A stretch of 64,000 bases of DNA from CAVRXQ01 sp963838845 (GCA_963838845.1 CAWISR010000002.1:682001-746000); one strand, 5' to 3'. Shown: positions 1-8,333, numbered from the stretch's first letter. Made by a program: numbers and translations. The notes: generated by a model from the sequence alone, not told the origin.

Positions 1-90
1 GATGTGGCTGTCGGCGAGTGCGGCCGCGATCACCTTTCGATTAGGAACGAGAAGGACGCCTCCCACGTCGAAGATGATCGCTCGAGCCAT
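1..90 (-). CDS. HAD-family hydrolase, N-terminal fragment cut by window edge
   Basis: Only the first 30 codons are inside the window. They begin at an ATG (complement of 88-90) preceded by an AGGAAGG-like ribosome binding site. The peptide starts MARAIIFDVGGVLLVP, the motif I region of haloacid dehalogenase-like hydrolases of the DxGGV subtype, in which Asp8 would be the phosphate-accepting nucleophile and the usual second Asp is Gly. Substrate cannot be guessed from the fragment. The rest of the gene lies to the left of the window. Confidence 0.7.
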   Translation of the reverse strand, partial: MARAIIFDVGGVLLVPNRKVIAAALADSHI

Positions 91-244
91 AGGTGCCCTT
101 CCTGCAACTTCCAGTCAGATATCTTCTCGTCGGTGTCGAGCGGGCGGTCAACTCTGTGAAGCTCTACCGGGTGACGTTGTAATCGAGCGAGATTTAAATT
201 GCGGAGCTGATCACCTCGACTTGCGCAAAACGTAGTCTCTGTTG

Positions 245-412
245 GTGCCAACTCCCGTAGGTCCCGCACCTCCGGACCCGAACGATCCGGATCTTTGGGA
301 CTGGGGCGATGATGACGAGGACCTTCCTCGACGCCGCCATCCGTGGCGTGCAGTCCTCGTCGTAATTATCGTGCTATCGCTTGTGGTTTTGTTGCTCGTC
401 AGTGTCCTGTAA
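245..412 (+). CDS. Small single-pass membrane protein, unknown function
   Basis: A 55-residue reading frame with an acidic, proline-rich N-terminal half (DPDLWDWGDDDEDLP), a basic stop (RRRHPWR) and a C-terminal hydrophobic helix of about 20 residues (VLVVIIVLSLVVLLLVSVL). The layout predicts an N-in or N-out tail-anchored single-span protein. An in-frame TAG at 233-235 limits the start to CTG 239, TTG 242 or GTG 245. GTG 245 is preferred because TAGTCT (233-238), a -10-like hexamer, lies exactly 6 nt upstream, the spacing seen at other leaderless starts in this window. I do not recognise the family. Confidence 0.6.
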   Translation: MPTPVGPAPPDPNDPDLWDWGDDDEDLPRRRHPWRAVLVVIIVLSLVVLLLVSVL

Positions 413-527
413 TCCATTAAGCGCCGCAAACGCTGGGGTTCTCTAAAGACTCGGGTTGACTGGTCCGTAGATATCACTAGCGAGATCTGGACAACTTCTT
501 GTTGTCTGGCCTGGTGGGAGCGACGTC

Positions 528-1025
528 ATGAAAGTGACTCCGATCCGGGCGTCTTTGGCGATTTGTTTGGTTGGGGGCGCTGCCGCTGCGACGGTCGTTG
601 CTTTGACGACGACGAAGAACAAGGGATCGTTACCGCTGGCAAAGGGAGTTCATCCGGTCATGATCGCCTGGGCCGCAGACGGAAGTGGGGCGAGGTTTCA
701 CGGGACACTGGGGAATACCCGTGTCGAGGGAGATTCGGTCCAGCCCGAACCATTCGTCGACACTTTTGTGGCTAGTGGCACCGTGGGAAATCAGACGTTT
801 AGGGCCGTGTGTTCGGGAAGCCTTGTCGCTGGCCATTTGTCATTCAACGTCACCGGCACAATGGGCACGGAGGCTCTCCACGGAACGGCACTGTTGACTC
901 TCAAATCAAATGACAGTGGGATCCTCTCAATTCAAGGAACCGTCGGAGGAACGACGATTTCTGGCACTATTTCGCTTCCTGCTAATACCCATGCCACCGT
1001 GAAAGGTACCGTTTCAGTGGGTTAG
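528..1025 (+). CDS. Secreted beta-rich repeat protein, unknown function
   Basis: 165 residues. The N-terminus (MKVTPIRASLAICLVGGAAAATVVA) is a Sec signal peptide or membrane anchor. The rest is rich in Gly, Thr, Ser and Val and repeats a short GT(L/V/M)G motif about every 25-30 residues (GTLGN, GTVGN, GTMGT, GTVGG, GTISL, GTVSV), suggesting a repeated beta-hairpin or solenoid-like extracellular domain. GGGAG lies upstream of the ATG at a suitable distance. No enzymatic motif is visible. It stands alone, convergent with whatever lies at 1022-1330. Confidence 0.65.
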   Translation: MKVTPIRASLAICLVGGAAAATVVALTTTKNKGSLPLAKGVHPVMIAWAADGSGARFHGTLGNTRVEGDSVQPEPFVDTFVASGTVGNQTFRAVCSGSLVAGHLSFNVTGTMGTEALHGTALLTLKSNDSGILSIQGTVGGTTISGTISLPANTHATVKGTVSVG

Positions 1026-1330
1026 ATGCCCGACCACTCCTCAGCGGGAATCGGGTTGGGATTAACGGGCTGCCACCAAGGCTCACGTCGCAGTCGCGGT
1101 CTACTAATGAGTTCCGTCAGCGGTCGGAGGACGAGTACGTCCAGCTCATCACCTACGAGCAGCGGCACTGACATCACACTGATGCGGTTTGCAGGTGCTG
1201 AGTTGCGGAGCTCGCACCCCGCCACTTCGCGAGCACCCGGCGCGCTCGGTCTCGCGAACGTCGTCACCACTGTTCCTGGGCACTCCACCGGTACCGGCGC
1301 GTCGCTTCGTGCAACCGACGTGCGCGTCAA
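1022..1330 (-). CDS. Doubtful hypothetical ORF in an otherwise empty stretch
   Basis: A 102-codon frame from a TTG start fills the gap between the secreted protein and the SRPBCC gene. Its C-terminal half (from about residue 55) reads plausibly as protein, with a hydrophobic-acidic alternation VPLLVGDELDVLVLRPL, but there is no ribosome binding site and no family is recognised. It may be a relic or chance ORF. No other feature is seen in 1026-1351. Confidence 0.25.
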   Translation of the reverse strand: MTRTSVARSDAPVPVECPGTVVTTFARPSAPGAREVAGCELRNSAPANRISVMSVPLLVGDELDVLVLRPLTELISRPRLRREPWWQPVNPNPIPAEEWSGI

Positions 1331-1351
1331 TTCTGACGCGCCACCGACCGC

Positions 1352-1792
1352 TCAGAGCGCGCCCGCCTCTAGCAACGCCTTGAAGTTTTCTGTGGAACTC
1401 TCGAAATGGTGCTTCGCGAGTCGAATGACGACCGGCTCTGCGAGCTTAAAAAAACCGCGGCTCTCTCCGCGGAACGTGGAGGTCATCCTCGTGCCACCTT
1501 CGACAGGCTCCAGGGTGTTCTCGATCTCGAGATGGAATGGTCCAGAGGTCGACTTGGCGGAGAACTTCTTTTCGCGGATGTACTCGGTGCACTCCGAAGG
1601 AGATTCAAAGCTACGGCCGAGGAACCTGCCGAAATAGACGACCGTGCTGCCGACTTCGAGCGGGTCATCATTCGCCTTTTTCACCTCGGTCACTCCCGAG
1701 TTCCAGTCCGGAACCCGGTCGAAGTTCACGAGCGCGGCGAAGACGTCTCGCACCGGCCGATCAATGTCGACAACGATCTCGAACTCGTCCAT
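1352..1792 (-). CDS. SRPBCC / START-like lipid- or polyketide-binding protein
   Basis: 146 residues from the ATG complementary to 1790-1792, chosen over upstream starts because GAGGTGA sits 6 nt before it. The sequence has the SRPBCC pattern: an N-terminal strand (DEFEIVVDIDRPVRDVFAAL), FDRVPDWNSGV, a central beta-sheet and a long C-terminal helix (LAEPVVIRLAKHHFESSTEN). Such proteins form a deep hydrophobic cavity and act as ligand carriers, cyclases or coenzyme Q-type assistants, and many are of unknown role. Nothing in the neighbourhood indicates the ligand. Confidence 0.8.
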   Translation of the reverse strand: MDEFEIVVDIDRPVRDVFAALVNFDRVPDWNSGVTEVKKANDDPLEVGSTVVYFGRFLGRSFESPSECTEYIREKKFSAKSTSGPFHLEIENTLEPVEGGTRMTSTFRGESRGFFKLAEPVVIRLAKHHFESSTENFKALLEAGAL

Positions 1793-2233
1793 CAAACTCA
1801 CCTCGGTTTCGCTCAACCAGAGATTTCGGTCCACCATCCTTGTGTTTCACCGCGAGTGTGACGAGTAGAAGAGACGAAGTCGAGGTGGGTAGCCGCACAC
1901 TTGACTCGTATCAATATCCCTCCGAGTCTCCGCAAGGTCGCACGATGGATCGGACCGTGTCAATCTTGTGGCTTCGCCCGTGTCCGGCATAGCGAGCCAG
2001 CGCGACCTACGAACACGACGAAATCAACCGTCGCGTCTGTCGGAAATCTCAAGCAGGCACCTCGTGGAGAGGTAGATCCGGGCAGCGGATTCGCTGCGCG
2101 AGCTCGAGCAGCGGGCCGGGCTCATCACTGAGCGTCAAGTCGTGCAAATACGAAGGCAATGAACGGGCTGACCACCTCGGTGTCCCGCTCCACGTACTTC
2201 GCGATCACCGCCCGGGTGTTGACGAAGCCATAG
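1793..2233. other. Gene-poor, decayed stretch
   Basis: No convincing intact gene. On the minus strand, 2125 to about 2240 reads as the tail of a protein (FVNTRAVIAKYVERDTEVV...), which may be a truncated relic. The adjoining plus-strand segment is a broken lipoprotein gene. Together they suggest a small gene graveyard. Confidence 0.4.
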
Positions 2234-2451
2234 GCGACCGCGCTCGACTCGCACGCCCTCAGAGACTTGAAGATCTCCGAGTGCATGCGTGCCCACGGCG
2301 TGGCGAACTTCCCCGATCCGAGCACGCAAGGAAACGGGGGGCCATGGCCTTGAAGCCGTCGATCATGAACCAACCCGATTACTCGGCTGCCGCCAAAATC
2401 TGCGGGGCACCGCCATCACCCCCGCCGCCGCCGACGCATTCAAACGGATGA
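2234..2451 (+). pseudogene. Remnant of CMRxHG-type lipoprotein, relative of the gene at 48399
   Basis: One frame encodes LKISECMRAHGVANFPDP (to about 2320). After a run of six G (2336-2341) the sense continues in another frame as KPSIMNQPDYSAAAKICG and ends at TGA 2451. Both halves match, in order, the C-terminal part of the intact protein at 48399-49010 (KITDCMRAHGISNFPDP, then IDMTSHLYAKAARACNG). Adding one G to the run would join the frames. The 5' half (signal peptide and first cysteine motif) is absent, and an in-frame TAG lies at 2231, so the gene is truncated as well as shifted. Confidence 0.6.
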
Positions 2452-3082
2452 CGACGCCGCAGATGAAGCGGATCAAGCAATGGGCGCCGTCCCCGCGTGG
2501 CTCGCTGCGAGTTCGAATATCGGAGCTGGCAGATCGGGAACTCTCCGCGTCGGCATCGTCGTCCTGATCACACCTGGTTGAGTTGGCTACGTAACGCCAT
2601 CTGATCTCGCCGTTCGCTTCGCCAGTCCGGCGGAAACCAACCCGTTCGAGCGTTCTGATGGAGGGCACGTTGTTTGGGTCGCAGCCCGCGACGATGAGAT
2701 GGACGCTCGGCTGGGAAAGTGCCCACACAACGAGGGCGCTGGCCGCTTCGGTCGCGTATCCGCGACGGCGACTGTCGGGGATCACGCTGTAGCCGACCTC
2801 GATCGTGCCAGCGTCATCTGGCGGGCCGTGGAAGCCGATGTCCCCGACGACGCTTCCACTGTCGCGCTCGATGATTACCCAGACGCCAAAGCACTCCGCG
2901 TTCCTCGATGCGGCAGCCTGGCGACGGAGCACACCGAGAAGATCGGGATGCGGCCACTCTGCAGGGATCCGTGCACCAAGGTCGCGAGACGCTCCGTCCC
3001 GATCCTCGGGCAAAGCGCGGGCTGCCGATGCAGGCAGGGGCTTCAGCTCCAAGCGCTCGGTTACGAGCCGGAGTGCGCGCAC
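2363..3082 (-). CDS. GNAT-family N-acetyltransferase (RimJ/RimL-like) with aberrant tail
   Basis: 239 residues from GTG 3082. Residues 5-170 form a GNAT domain: RLELKPL start, GDIGFHG strand, and the acetyl-CoA pyrophosphate-binding segment RRRGYATEA (105-113), followed by NVPSIRTLERVGFRRTGE. It probably acetylates a protein N-terminus or small amine. The last 65-70 residues do not resemble GNAT proteins. They are encoded antisense to the lipoprotein relic at 2234-2451, so the native stop may have been lost in the rearrangement. RimJ/RimL identity is by family only. Confidence 0.8.
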   Translation of the reverse strand: MRALRLVTERLELKPLPASAARALPEDRDGASRDLGARIPAEWPHPDLLGVLRRQAAASRNAECFGVWVIIERDSGSVVGDIGFHGPPDDAGTIEVGYSVIPDSRRRGYATEAASALVVWALSQPSVHLIVAGCDPNNVPSIRTLERVGFRRTGEANGEIRWRYVANSTRCDQDDDADAESSRSASSDIRTRSEPRGDGAHCLIRFICGVVIRLNASAAAGVMAVPRRFWRQPSNRVGS

Positions 3083-3215
3083 TCCGCAAACCTATTCCCG
3101 ACCGTGCCACAACTTTGCGCTCTGGGTCGCAGGTCACGGACCACTCGATCGGCTTTGCAAGTAAGACAATCCCATAAGCCGACGAGTCGCAGAAGGGGAC
3201 CGAGTTCATCAATTC

Positions 3216-3246
3216 TCTTGACTGTCAAGATATGAGGATGTATTAG
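3216..3246 (+). promoter_or_regulatory. marR promoter with perfect palindromic operator over the -35 box
   Basis: TTGACT (3218-3223) and TATTAG (3241-3246) are separated by 17 nt. The -35 box is embedded in a perfect inverted repeat, TCTTGAC-T-GTCAAGA (3216-3230). The GTG of the MarR gene lies 8 nt after the -10 box with no ribosome binding site, so the mRNA is probably leaderless or nearly so. A MarR dimer on the palindrome would block polymerase, predicting autorepression. Confidence 0.65.
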
Positions 3247-3254
3247 TTAACCTC

Positions 3255-3731
3255 GTGGCTGAACAGGACGGCACCGCTCCTGGGATTCCGATTCCTGCGC
3301 TCCTTCGCCACGCGCGGGGCGCCTTCGCTCTCGCGATCCGCAATGAACTGCGGGGAGGAGATTTCGAGGATCTCCCTGCAAATGGGTCCTACGTTCTTGG
3401 CGGCATGGCGCACCACCAGGTTGCAGCGTCGCAGCTGATCCATGAACTTGGGGTCTCCAAGCAGGCCGCAAGCCAGCTCGTGGACACCCTCGTCGTTCGT
3501 GGCTACCTGACGAGACAGATTGATCCGTCGGACCGCCGAAGGATGACGCTTGAACTGACCGAGCGAGGTCGCGCCGCCGCGTTGGCAGTGCGAGGGGGTG
3601 TCGAAGCCGTCGATGTCGCGCTCGCTGAGCGCCTGTCACCCGAAGAGTTCCGGGGCCTTCGACGTGGACTAGTCGAGCTGATCTCCATCAAGGAGGAGCT
3701 CGAGGAAACGGACCGCGCGGGCACACTCTGA
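3255..3731 (+). CDS. MarR-family transcriptional regulator
   Basis: 158 residues. The winged helix-turn-helix spans about residues 45-105: helices around HHQVAASQLIHELGVSKQAA (53-72), recognition segment ASQLVDTLVVRGYL, and wing DPSDRRRMTLELTERG (90-105). Flanking helices give the dimerisation domain. MarR proteins are usually repressors released by small phenolic or lipophilic ligands. Its own promoter carries a palindrome. The likely other target is the downstream NAD(P)-binding protein gene at 3940 or the divergent GNAT gene. The ligand cannot be inferred. Confidence 0.88.
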   Translation: MAEQDGTAPGIPIPALLRHARGAFALAIRNELRGGDFEDLPANGSYVLGGMAHHQVAASQLIHELGVSKQAASQLVDTLVVRGYLTRQIDPSDRRRMTLELTERGRAAALAVRGGVEAVDVALAERLSPEEFRGLRRGLVELISIKEELEETDRAGTL

Positions 3732-3939
3732 CGCGGAGCCCCCGTCGGCAACTCCCGCGCAAGCTGGAGCCCGAAAAGCTATCGGCCCTTCCAGCGATCG
3801 GGAGAACCTCGCACAGCCGGACGACGCGTGGGGAGGTCCGGCGGCCAACGAGCTGCCGAAGGAATGATCTCTGTCATCGCAGTTAGCGTCGCCCAAAAGG
3901 CGGTGATGGCCGCGCCGACGAACTTTGTGGAGGTAGCTG

Positions 3940-4518
3940 ATGGAAATCTCGGTTATCGGAACCGGATTTGTTGGCGGCATCTTGGGTCGTGCCCTGAGCA
4001 GCGCTGGGCATCAGGTCACGTTCGGCTCCCGGAAAGAGGGCGACGAAGTTGCCGCGAATACAACTGCGAGAGTCACCTCGGTCGGGGAGGCGATCGCCAG
4101 CTCCGGGGTTGTGATCTTGGCCGTTCCTGGGTCAGCGGTGACCGACCTGGCCACGGAATACGCCAACGCTCTTGCGGGAAAGCTCGTTGTCGACGCCACG
4201 AACCAAATGGGCGCGCCGGTTACGAACGCACGAGCAGCACTCCCTCTCACCGTGCGCTACGCGAGAGCGTTTAACACCCTCGGCGGCGAGAACCTTGCCA
4301 AGCCCGCGTTCGCCGACGGACCCGCGGACATGTTCTTCTCAGCCCCGAGGGACGATCGCGCCACGACCGAGGAGATCATCGAAGGCGTCGGACTCCACCC
4401 CGTCTACGTGGGCGAAGACAAAGAAGCGCTCCTCGATGCTCTCTTTCAACTGTGGATCGAACTGGCAGTGAGACAGGGCCGGGGCCGCCGCTTGGCTTTG
4501 CGATTGATCGACGGTTGA
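3940..4518 (+). CDS. NADPH-dependent F420 reductase-like NAD(P)-binding protein
   Basis: 192 residues with GGAGG 6 nt before the ATG. The N-terminus MEISVIGTGFVGGILGRAL is a Rossmann dinucleotide-binding motif. GSRK at about 28-31 follows strand beta-2 at the place where NADP-specific members carry basic residues for the 2'-phosphate. VVILAVPG and VVDATNQ match the Fno / NADP oxidoreductase coenzyme F420-dependent family. It may transfer hydride between NADPH and F420, but members of this fold also reduce other substrates. The F420-dependent interpretation fits with the LLM enzyme at 14866 but is not proven. Confidence 0.75.
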   Translation: MEISVIGTGFVGGILGRALSSAGHQVTFGSRKEGDEVAANTTARVTSVGEAIASSGVVILAVPGSAVTDLATEYANALAGKLVVDATNQMGAPVTNARAALPLTVRYARAFNTLGGENLAKPAFADGPADMFFSAPRDDRATTEEIIEGVGLHPVYVGEDKEALLDALFQLWIELAVRQGRGRRLALRLIDG

Positions 4519-4832
4519 CTCTTTCTCTGACAAGCGGCGCGCTCGGAAGAACGCTTCGCTGCGGTGACCGACTTGCTGATCGGTCTGGGTCGGCAGGTGA
4601 AAGAAAAGGACGCAATATTTTGGAGTACCGACTTGCGAACGATGCGCTGATTTGTCAGAGCCAAGCGCAGAGAGATGGCGCGGAACTGATGATCGGATTG
4701 ACCCTGCTCCGATCGATTTCGGCTCGGGCGCTTGACAGCACAACGAGCGCGTCCCTCCTCCGACTCGATCGATCTGCGCGACGCGGAGCCGCCCGCGATG
4801 CAGACGACGCGTCGGTTCGGGTCGTAGCGCAC
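4519..4832. other. Intergenic, nothing recognised
   Basis: The 314 bp between two convergent genes contain only short overlapping frames without ribosome binding sites or recognisable motifs. No strong terminator hairpin was seen. Confidence 0.5.
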
Positions 4833-5960
4833 TCAAAACAGGTATTTGCTCACGAACCTACGCAACGCCGACTCGAGCTGCGGAGAGAACGGCAACGCCG
4901 CCGTGTAGTTGGACGGCGAGCCGGTCGGATCGACCTTGAGGACGTGATCGACACCGTTCAGATGCACGAAGTCGGTCGCTGCATCCGCCTTGGTCAATCC
5001 ACCGATCAGATGGTCCACTTCCGCGCACGAGACCTGTCGGTCGACGTTGCTGCAAGAGACCAGGACCGGGATCCCGGCCGGCAGCGCGGCCGCGAGCGTG
5101 GCGGGGTCGTAGCGGTCCGCCTCGCTTAAAAAGCGCGACGTCGAGGGATTGAGGATGCTCCCGAGGCCAAAGGGGAGTCCTGAAGGAACGTGTCCGGTCG
5201 CGCGAAGCTCGGCGATCGCTGCGACGAGCTTTTCGTCGACGCGGCGGGCGATGGCACCGCTGATCGCGCCTCTGGCGAGCAGGGACGCTACGTCAGCCTC
5301 GACCTGAACGCGGATCAGATCGAGGTAGCGGAGGCTGAGCGGCTCGAACAAACCGAGGGCGGAGATGTGCGGGCCGACGCCGGCGTGTCCGGTCGCCAAT
5401 AGGAGCGCGAATAACGCGCCTTCGCTGTGACCGAAGACGGCGAGCCTTCGGTCGTCGATTCCCTTCTGGCGCGCCAGGAAGGTGAGCGCGGCTTGCGACT
5501 CCTGTTCAAATGGCCCGATGCCGATCGACGCCGGATCCGCCGCATAAGGGCCAATGCCGGTGCTCCCGCTTCCGAGCTTGTCGTAGCGGAGACTCGCCAC
5601 ACCGTCCGCCGACAGCCAATCAGCGAGCGTTTTCAGCGTGTCGACCGCACCGTTTTCGAGCGGGCTGTTGCCGTTGCGATCGGTCGGTCCGCTTCCGGCG
5701 ATCAGGAGTACCCCCGGTACGTCCGCCGCGTCGCCCGCTGGATGGCGCAACGTGCCGTCGATCACGATCCCGCCGGCGATGAAGCTGACCTGCTGATCGA
5801 CCCACTTGAAGGTTCGCTGGGCGGTCAAGGAGGTGGTCGAGGCGCCGACGCCGCCAACCACGACCGCGAGACCGGCAGCTGCGGCGACGGTCGCTCTGAG
5901 AATGCGGCAGGGCGTGATTACGTCAGCTTGCCCGACAAGAACAGCGTTGTGCCGCAGCAC
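4833..5960 (-). CDS. Exported alpha/beta hydrolase
   Basis: 375 residues from GTG 5960; the exact start is uncertain. A hydrophobic segment at about 23-45 (ATVAAAAGLAVVVGGVGA) is a signal peptide or anchor. The mature part is an alpha/beta hydrolase: oxyanion region VLLIAGSGPTDRNGNSP (84-100), nucleophile elbow GHSEG with Ser179, and a late His in NGVDHVLK near residue 348. Such proteins are esterases or peptidase-like hydrolases. The DRNGNSPLENG segment is typical of an uncharacterised secreted subgroup. The substrate is unknown. Confidence 0.82.
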   Translation of the reverse strand: MLRHNAVLVGQADVITPCRILRATVAAAAGLAVVVGGVGASTTSLTAQRTFKWVDQQVSFIAGGIVIDGTLRHPAGDAADVPGVLLIAGSGPTDRNGNSPLENGAVDTLKTLADWLSADGVASLRYDKLGSGSTGIGPYAADPASIGIGPFEQESQAALTFLARQKGIDDRRLAVFGHSEGALFALLLATGHAGVGPHISALGLFEPLSLRYLDLIRVQVEADVASLLARGAISGAIARRVDEKLVAAIAELRATGHVPSGLPFGLGSILNPSTSRFLSEADRYDPATLAAALPAGIPVLVSCSNVDRQVSCAEVDHLIGGLTKADAATDFVHLNGVDHVLKVDPTGSPSNYTAALPFSPQLESALRRFVSKYLF

Positions 5961-6177
5961 TGCGGGTTTGCGCCGACGTCCGGCTGGGAGCGAAGCGAGG
6001 GTCCGGGCGAGGGAAGCGCAGCCATCGACCCAACATTCCCCGATTTAGGATGCCGCTGAGCGATCGCGCTCCAGGCGATCGCGACCGCTGGGCACATCTG
6101 TTCGCTAGTCCGCATCTGACTCCCGAAATCGGTGTGCGGACGGTGGATTTGACTTCGTTGTTGATGGGGGGGCAGTG

Positions 6178-8301
6178 ATGCGCCGGGTCATCTCTCGGCT
6201 GCTAGTCGCGTTGCTTGCCGTCGGTGCGTCTGCGGCTGTGGCCGTCTCCTCTGCGGCACCAGCAGGCGCCGACATCGTCTGGGGAACGCCGAGCGAGATC
6301 GCAGGTTCGCTCAACGCCGGCGGTGACGCGGTGATCAATTCGGTGTCGTGCTCCTCGGACGGAAACTGCGCCGCCGGTGGGTACTACGCAGACAGCTCCG
6401 GGAGGACCCAGGCTTTCGTCGTCGACGAGGTCGGCGGCGCGTGGGGAACGCCGAACGAGGTCGCGGGATCGCTCAACGCCGGTGGTAACGCGTGGGTCAA
6501 TTCGGTGTCGTGCTCCTCGGATCGAAACTGCGCCGCCGGTGGGCGATACAAAGACGGTTCCGGGAACTTTCAGAACTTCGTCGTCGCCGAGGTCGGCGGC
6601 ACCTGGGGCTCGTCGAGCGAGGTCGCCGGATCTCTCAACACCGGCGGTCACGCGTGGGTCAATTCGGTCTCGTGTCCCTCGGACGGAAACTGCGCCGCCG
6701 GTGGACGGTACGAAGACAGCTTCGGGAAATATCAGGTGTTCGTCGTCGACGAGGTCGCCGGTGTCTGGGGGGCGCCGAGCGAGGTCGCCGGATCGCTCAA
6801 CGCCGGTGGTGACGCGGATCTCAATTCGGTCTCGTGTCCCTCGGACGGAAACTGCGCAGCCGGTGGGCGGTACAAAGACGGCTCGGGGAACTATCAGGCC
6901 TTCGTCGTCGACGAGGTCGGCGGTACGTGGGGAGCCGCGAGCGAGGTCGCCGGATCGCTCAACACGGGCGGTAGCGCGCAGGTTTTTTCGATCTCGTGCT
7001 CCTCCGTCGGCAACTGCGCCTCCGGTGGGCGGTACAAAGACGGCTCGGGGAACTATCAGGCATTCGTCGTCGACGAGGACGCCGGTACGTGGGGGATGGG
7101 GAGCGAGGTCGCCGGGTTGCTGAACACCGGCGGCTTGGCGAGAGTCTTTGCGGTGTCGTGTACCTCGGACGGCAACTGCGCGGCGGGCGGGCGATACAAA
7201 GAAAGTTCCGGGGTCTCTCAGGCCTTCGTCGTCGACGAGCTCGGCGGCATCTGGGGGTCCGGGAGCGAGGTCGCCGGATCGCTCAACACCGACGGCGACG
7301 CCTGGATCAATTCGGTCTCGTGCACGTCCGCCGGCATCTGCGCTGCCGGCGGATACTACGAGGACGGTTCCGGGAACTATCAGGCCTTCGTCGTCGACGA
7401 GGTCGACGGCACCTGGGGAACGCCGAGCGAGTTCGCCGGATCGCTCAACGCGGGCGGTGACGGGGAGACAAATTCGGTCTCGTGCGTCTCGGACGGATAC
7501 TGCGCCGCGGGCGGCTTTTACAAAGACGGCTCCGGGACCATCCAGTCATTCGTCGACGACGACGTCGTCTATACCGTCACCTTTGATGCAAACGGCGGCA
7601 GCGGGACGATGAGCGCCGAGTCCTACGCCGCCGGCGTGGCGAACGTCCTGACGGCCAACGCCTTCACCTTCACCGGCTACACCTTCACCGGCTGGAATAC
7701 CGCGGCGAACGACGCGGGTACCGCCTACACCGACGGTGCGACGTACCCCTTCAACTCCAACGCCACTCTCTACGCGCAGTGGAGTGCGAACAGCGAGGAC
7801 GTGAGCTTCAACGCCAACGGCGGCAGCGGGGCGATGGGCGCCGAGTCCTACACCACCGGCGTGGCGAAGGCCCTGACGGCGAACGCTTTCACCTTCACGG
7901 GCCACACCTTCACCGGCTGGAATACCGCGGCGAACGGCTCAGGCACGGCGTACACCGACGGCCAGATCATCGCGGTCAACGGCGCCATCTCGCTGTACGC
8001 GCAGTGGATCGCCAAGCCGCTGCCGAAAGAGATCCTGAAGGCTCACCTGTCGACCACGCGCTCCGGTACGCAGGTGCACCTGCACATCCACCTCTTCGGC
8101 AAGATGGGCGCCGTCTTGGGGAGGGTAGAGGTCAGTGTCGCGGGAAAGACGATCTGTTCGGCCGCACTTGTCGATGGCGTCGCCGTTTGCTCAGTGAATT
8201 CATCCCGACTCGGCTTCGGGAGTCACCGGCTCCTCGCGAAATACGAAGCGTCCGGTTTCTATCTTTCCCGCAGCAAATCCATCGTCGTGCGGGTGGGGTA
8301 G
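6178..8301 (+). CDS. Secreted repeat protein: eight 54-residue repeats, two Listeria-Bacteroides repeats, Ig-like tail
   Basis: 707 residues from ATG 6178 (an adjacent GTG at 6175 is possible); a G-rich binding site precedes it. A signal peptide ends near PAGA. Residues about 35-466 are eight tandem copies of a 54-residue unit beginning WG and containing SVSC-x5-CAAGG and QAFVVDE. Then come two about 70-residue domains with FDANGGSG/FNANGGSG and GWNTAAN...LYAQW, the signature of Listeria-Bacteroides (InlB B-type) repeats, and a C-terminal domain with VSVAGKTICSA...GSHRLLAKY resembling a bacterial Ig-like fold. No sortase motif or membrane anchor was seen. It is probably a secreted adhesin or surface glycoprotein. 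The function of the 54-residue repeat is unknown. Confidence 0.85.
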   Translation: MRRVISRLLVALLAVGASAAVAVSSAAPAGADIVWGTPSEIAGSLNAGGDAVINSVSCSSDGNCAAGGYYADSSGRTQAFVVDEVGGAWGTPNEVAGSLNAGGNAWVNSVSCSSDRNCAAGGRYKDGSGNFQNFVVAEVGGTWGSSSEVAGSLNTGGHAWVNSVSCPSDGNCAAGGRYEDSFGKYQVFVVDEVAGVWGAPSEVAGSLNAGGDADLNSVSCPSDGNCAAGGRYKDGSGNYQAFVVDEVGGTWGAASEVAGSLNTGGSAQVFSISCSSVGNCASGGRYKDGSGNYQAFVVDEDAGTWGMGSEVAGLLNTGGLARVFAVSCTSDGNCAAGGRYKESSGVSQAFVVDELGGIWGSGSEVAGSLNTDGDAWINSVSCTSAGICAAGGYYEDGSGNYQAFVVDEVDGTWGTPSEFAGSLNAGGDGETNSVSCVSDGYCAAGGFYKDGSGTIQSFVDDDVVYTVTFDANGGSGTMSAESYAAGVANVLTANAFTFTGYTFTGWNTAANDAGTAYTDGATYPFNSNATLYAQWSANSEDVSFNANGGSGAMGAESYTTGVAKALTANAFTFTGHTFTGWNTAANGSGTAYTDGQIIAVNGAISLYAQWIAKPLPKEILKAHLSTTRSGTQVHLHIHLFGKMGAVLGRVEVSVAGKTICSAALVDGVAVCSVNSSRLGFGSHRLLAKYEASGFYLSRSKSIVVRVG
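6280..7575 (+). repeat. Eight in-frame tandem copies of a 162-bp unit
   Basis: Each 162-bp unit encodes 54 residues from the WG dipeptide through the FVVDE strand. Copies are similar but not identical: variable positions cluster after GGxA and around the Lys/Tyr-rich centre. Every copy keeps two Cys six residues apart, which could form one disulfide per repeat outside the cell. Copy 8 diverges at its end where it runs into the next domain. A repeated blade is one possible fold, and eight copies would close a propeller. Confidence 0.85.
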
Positions 8302-8304
8302 CGA

Positions 8305-8333
8305 GGGGCCGGGTGCCGTAGGGACCCGGCCCC
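8305..8333 (+). terminator. Intrinsic terminator of the repeat-protein gene
   Basis: A perfect 10-bp stem, GGGGCCGGGT / ACCCGGCCCC, with a 9-nt loop starts 4 nt after the stop codon. Only a short TT follows the hairpin, so it may need Rho or act as a stabilising 3' end. Confidence 0.65.

Noticed and set aside
6280..7575. Regularly spaced repeats as a CRISPR array
   Set aside because: The 162-bp units are in frame within one gene, are imperfect, and have no spacers.
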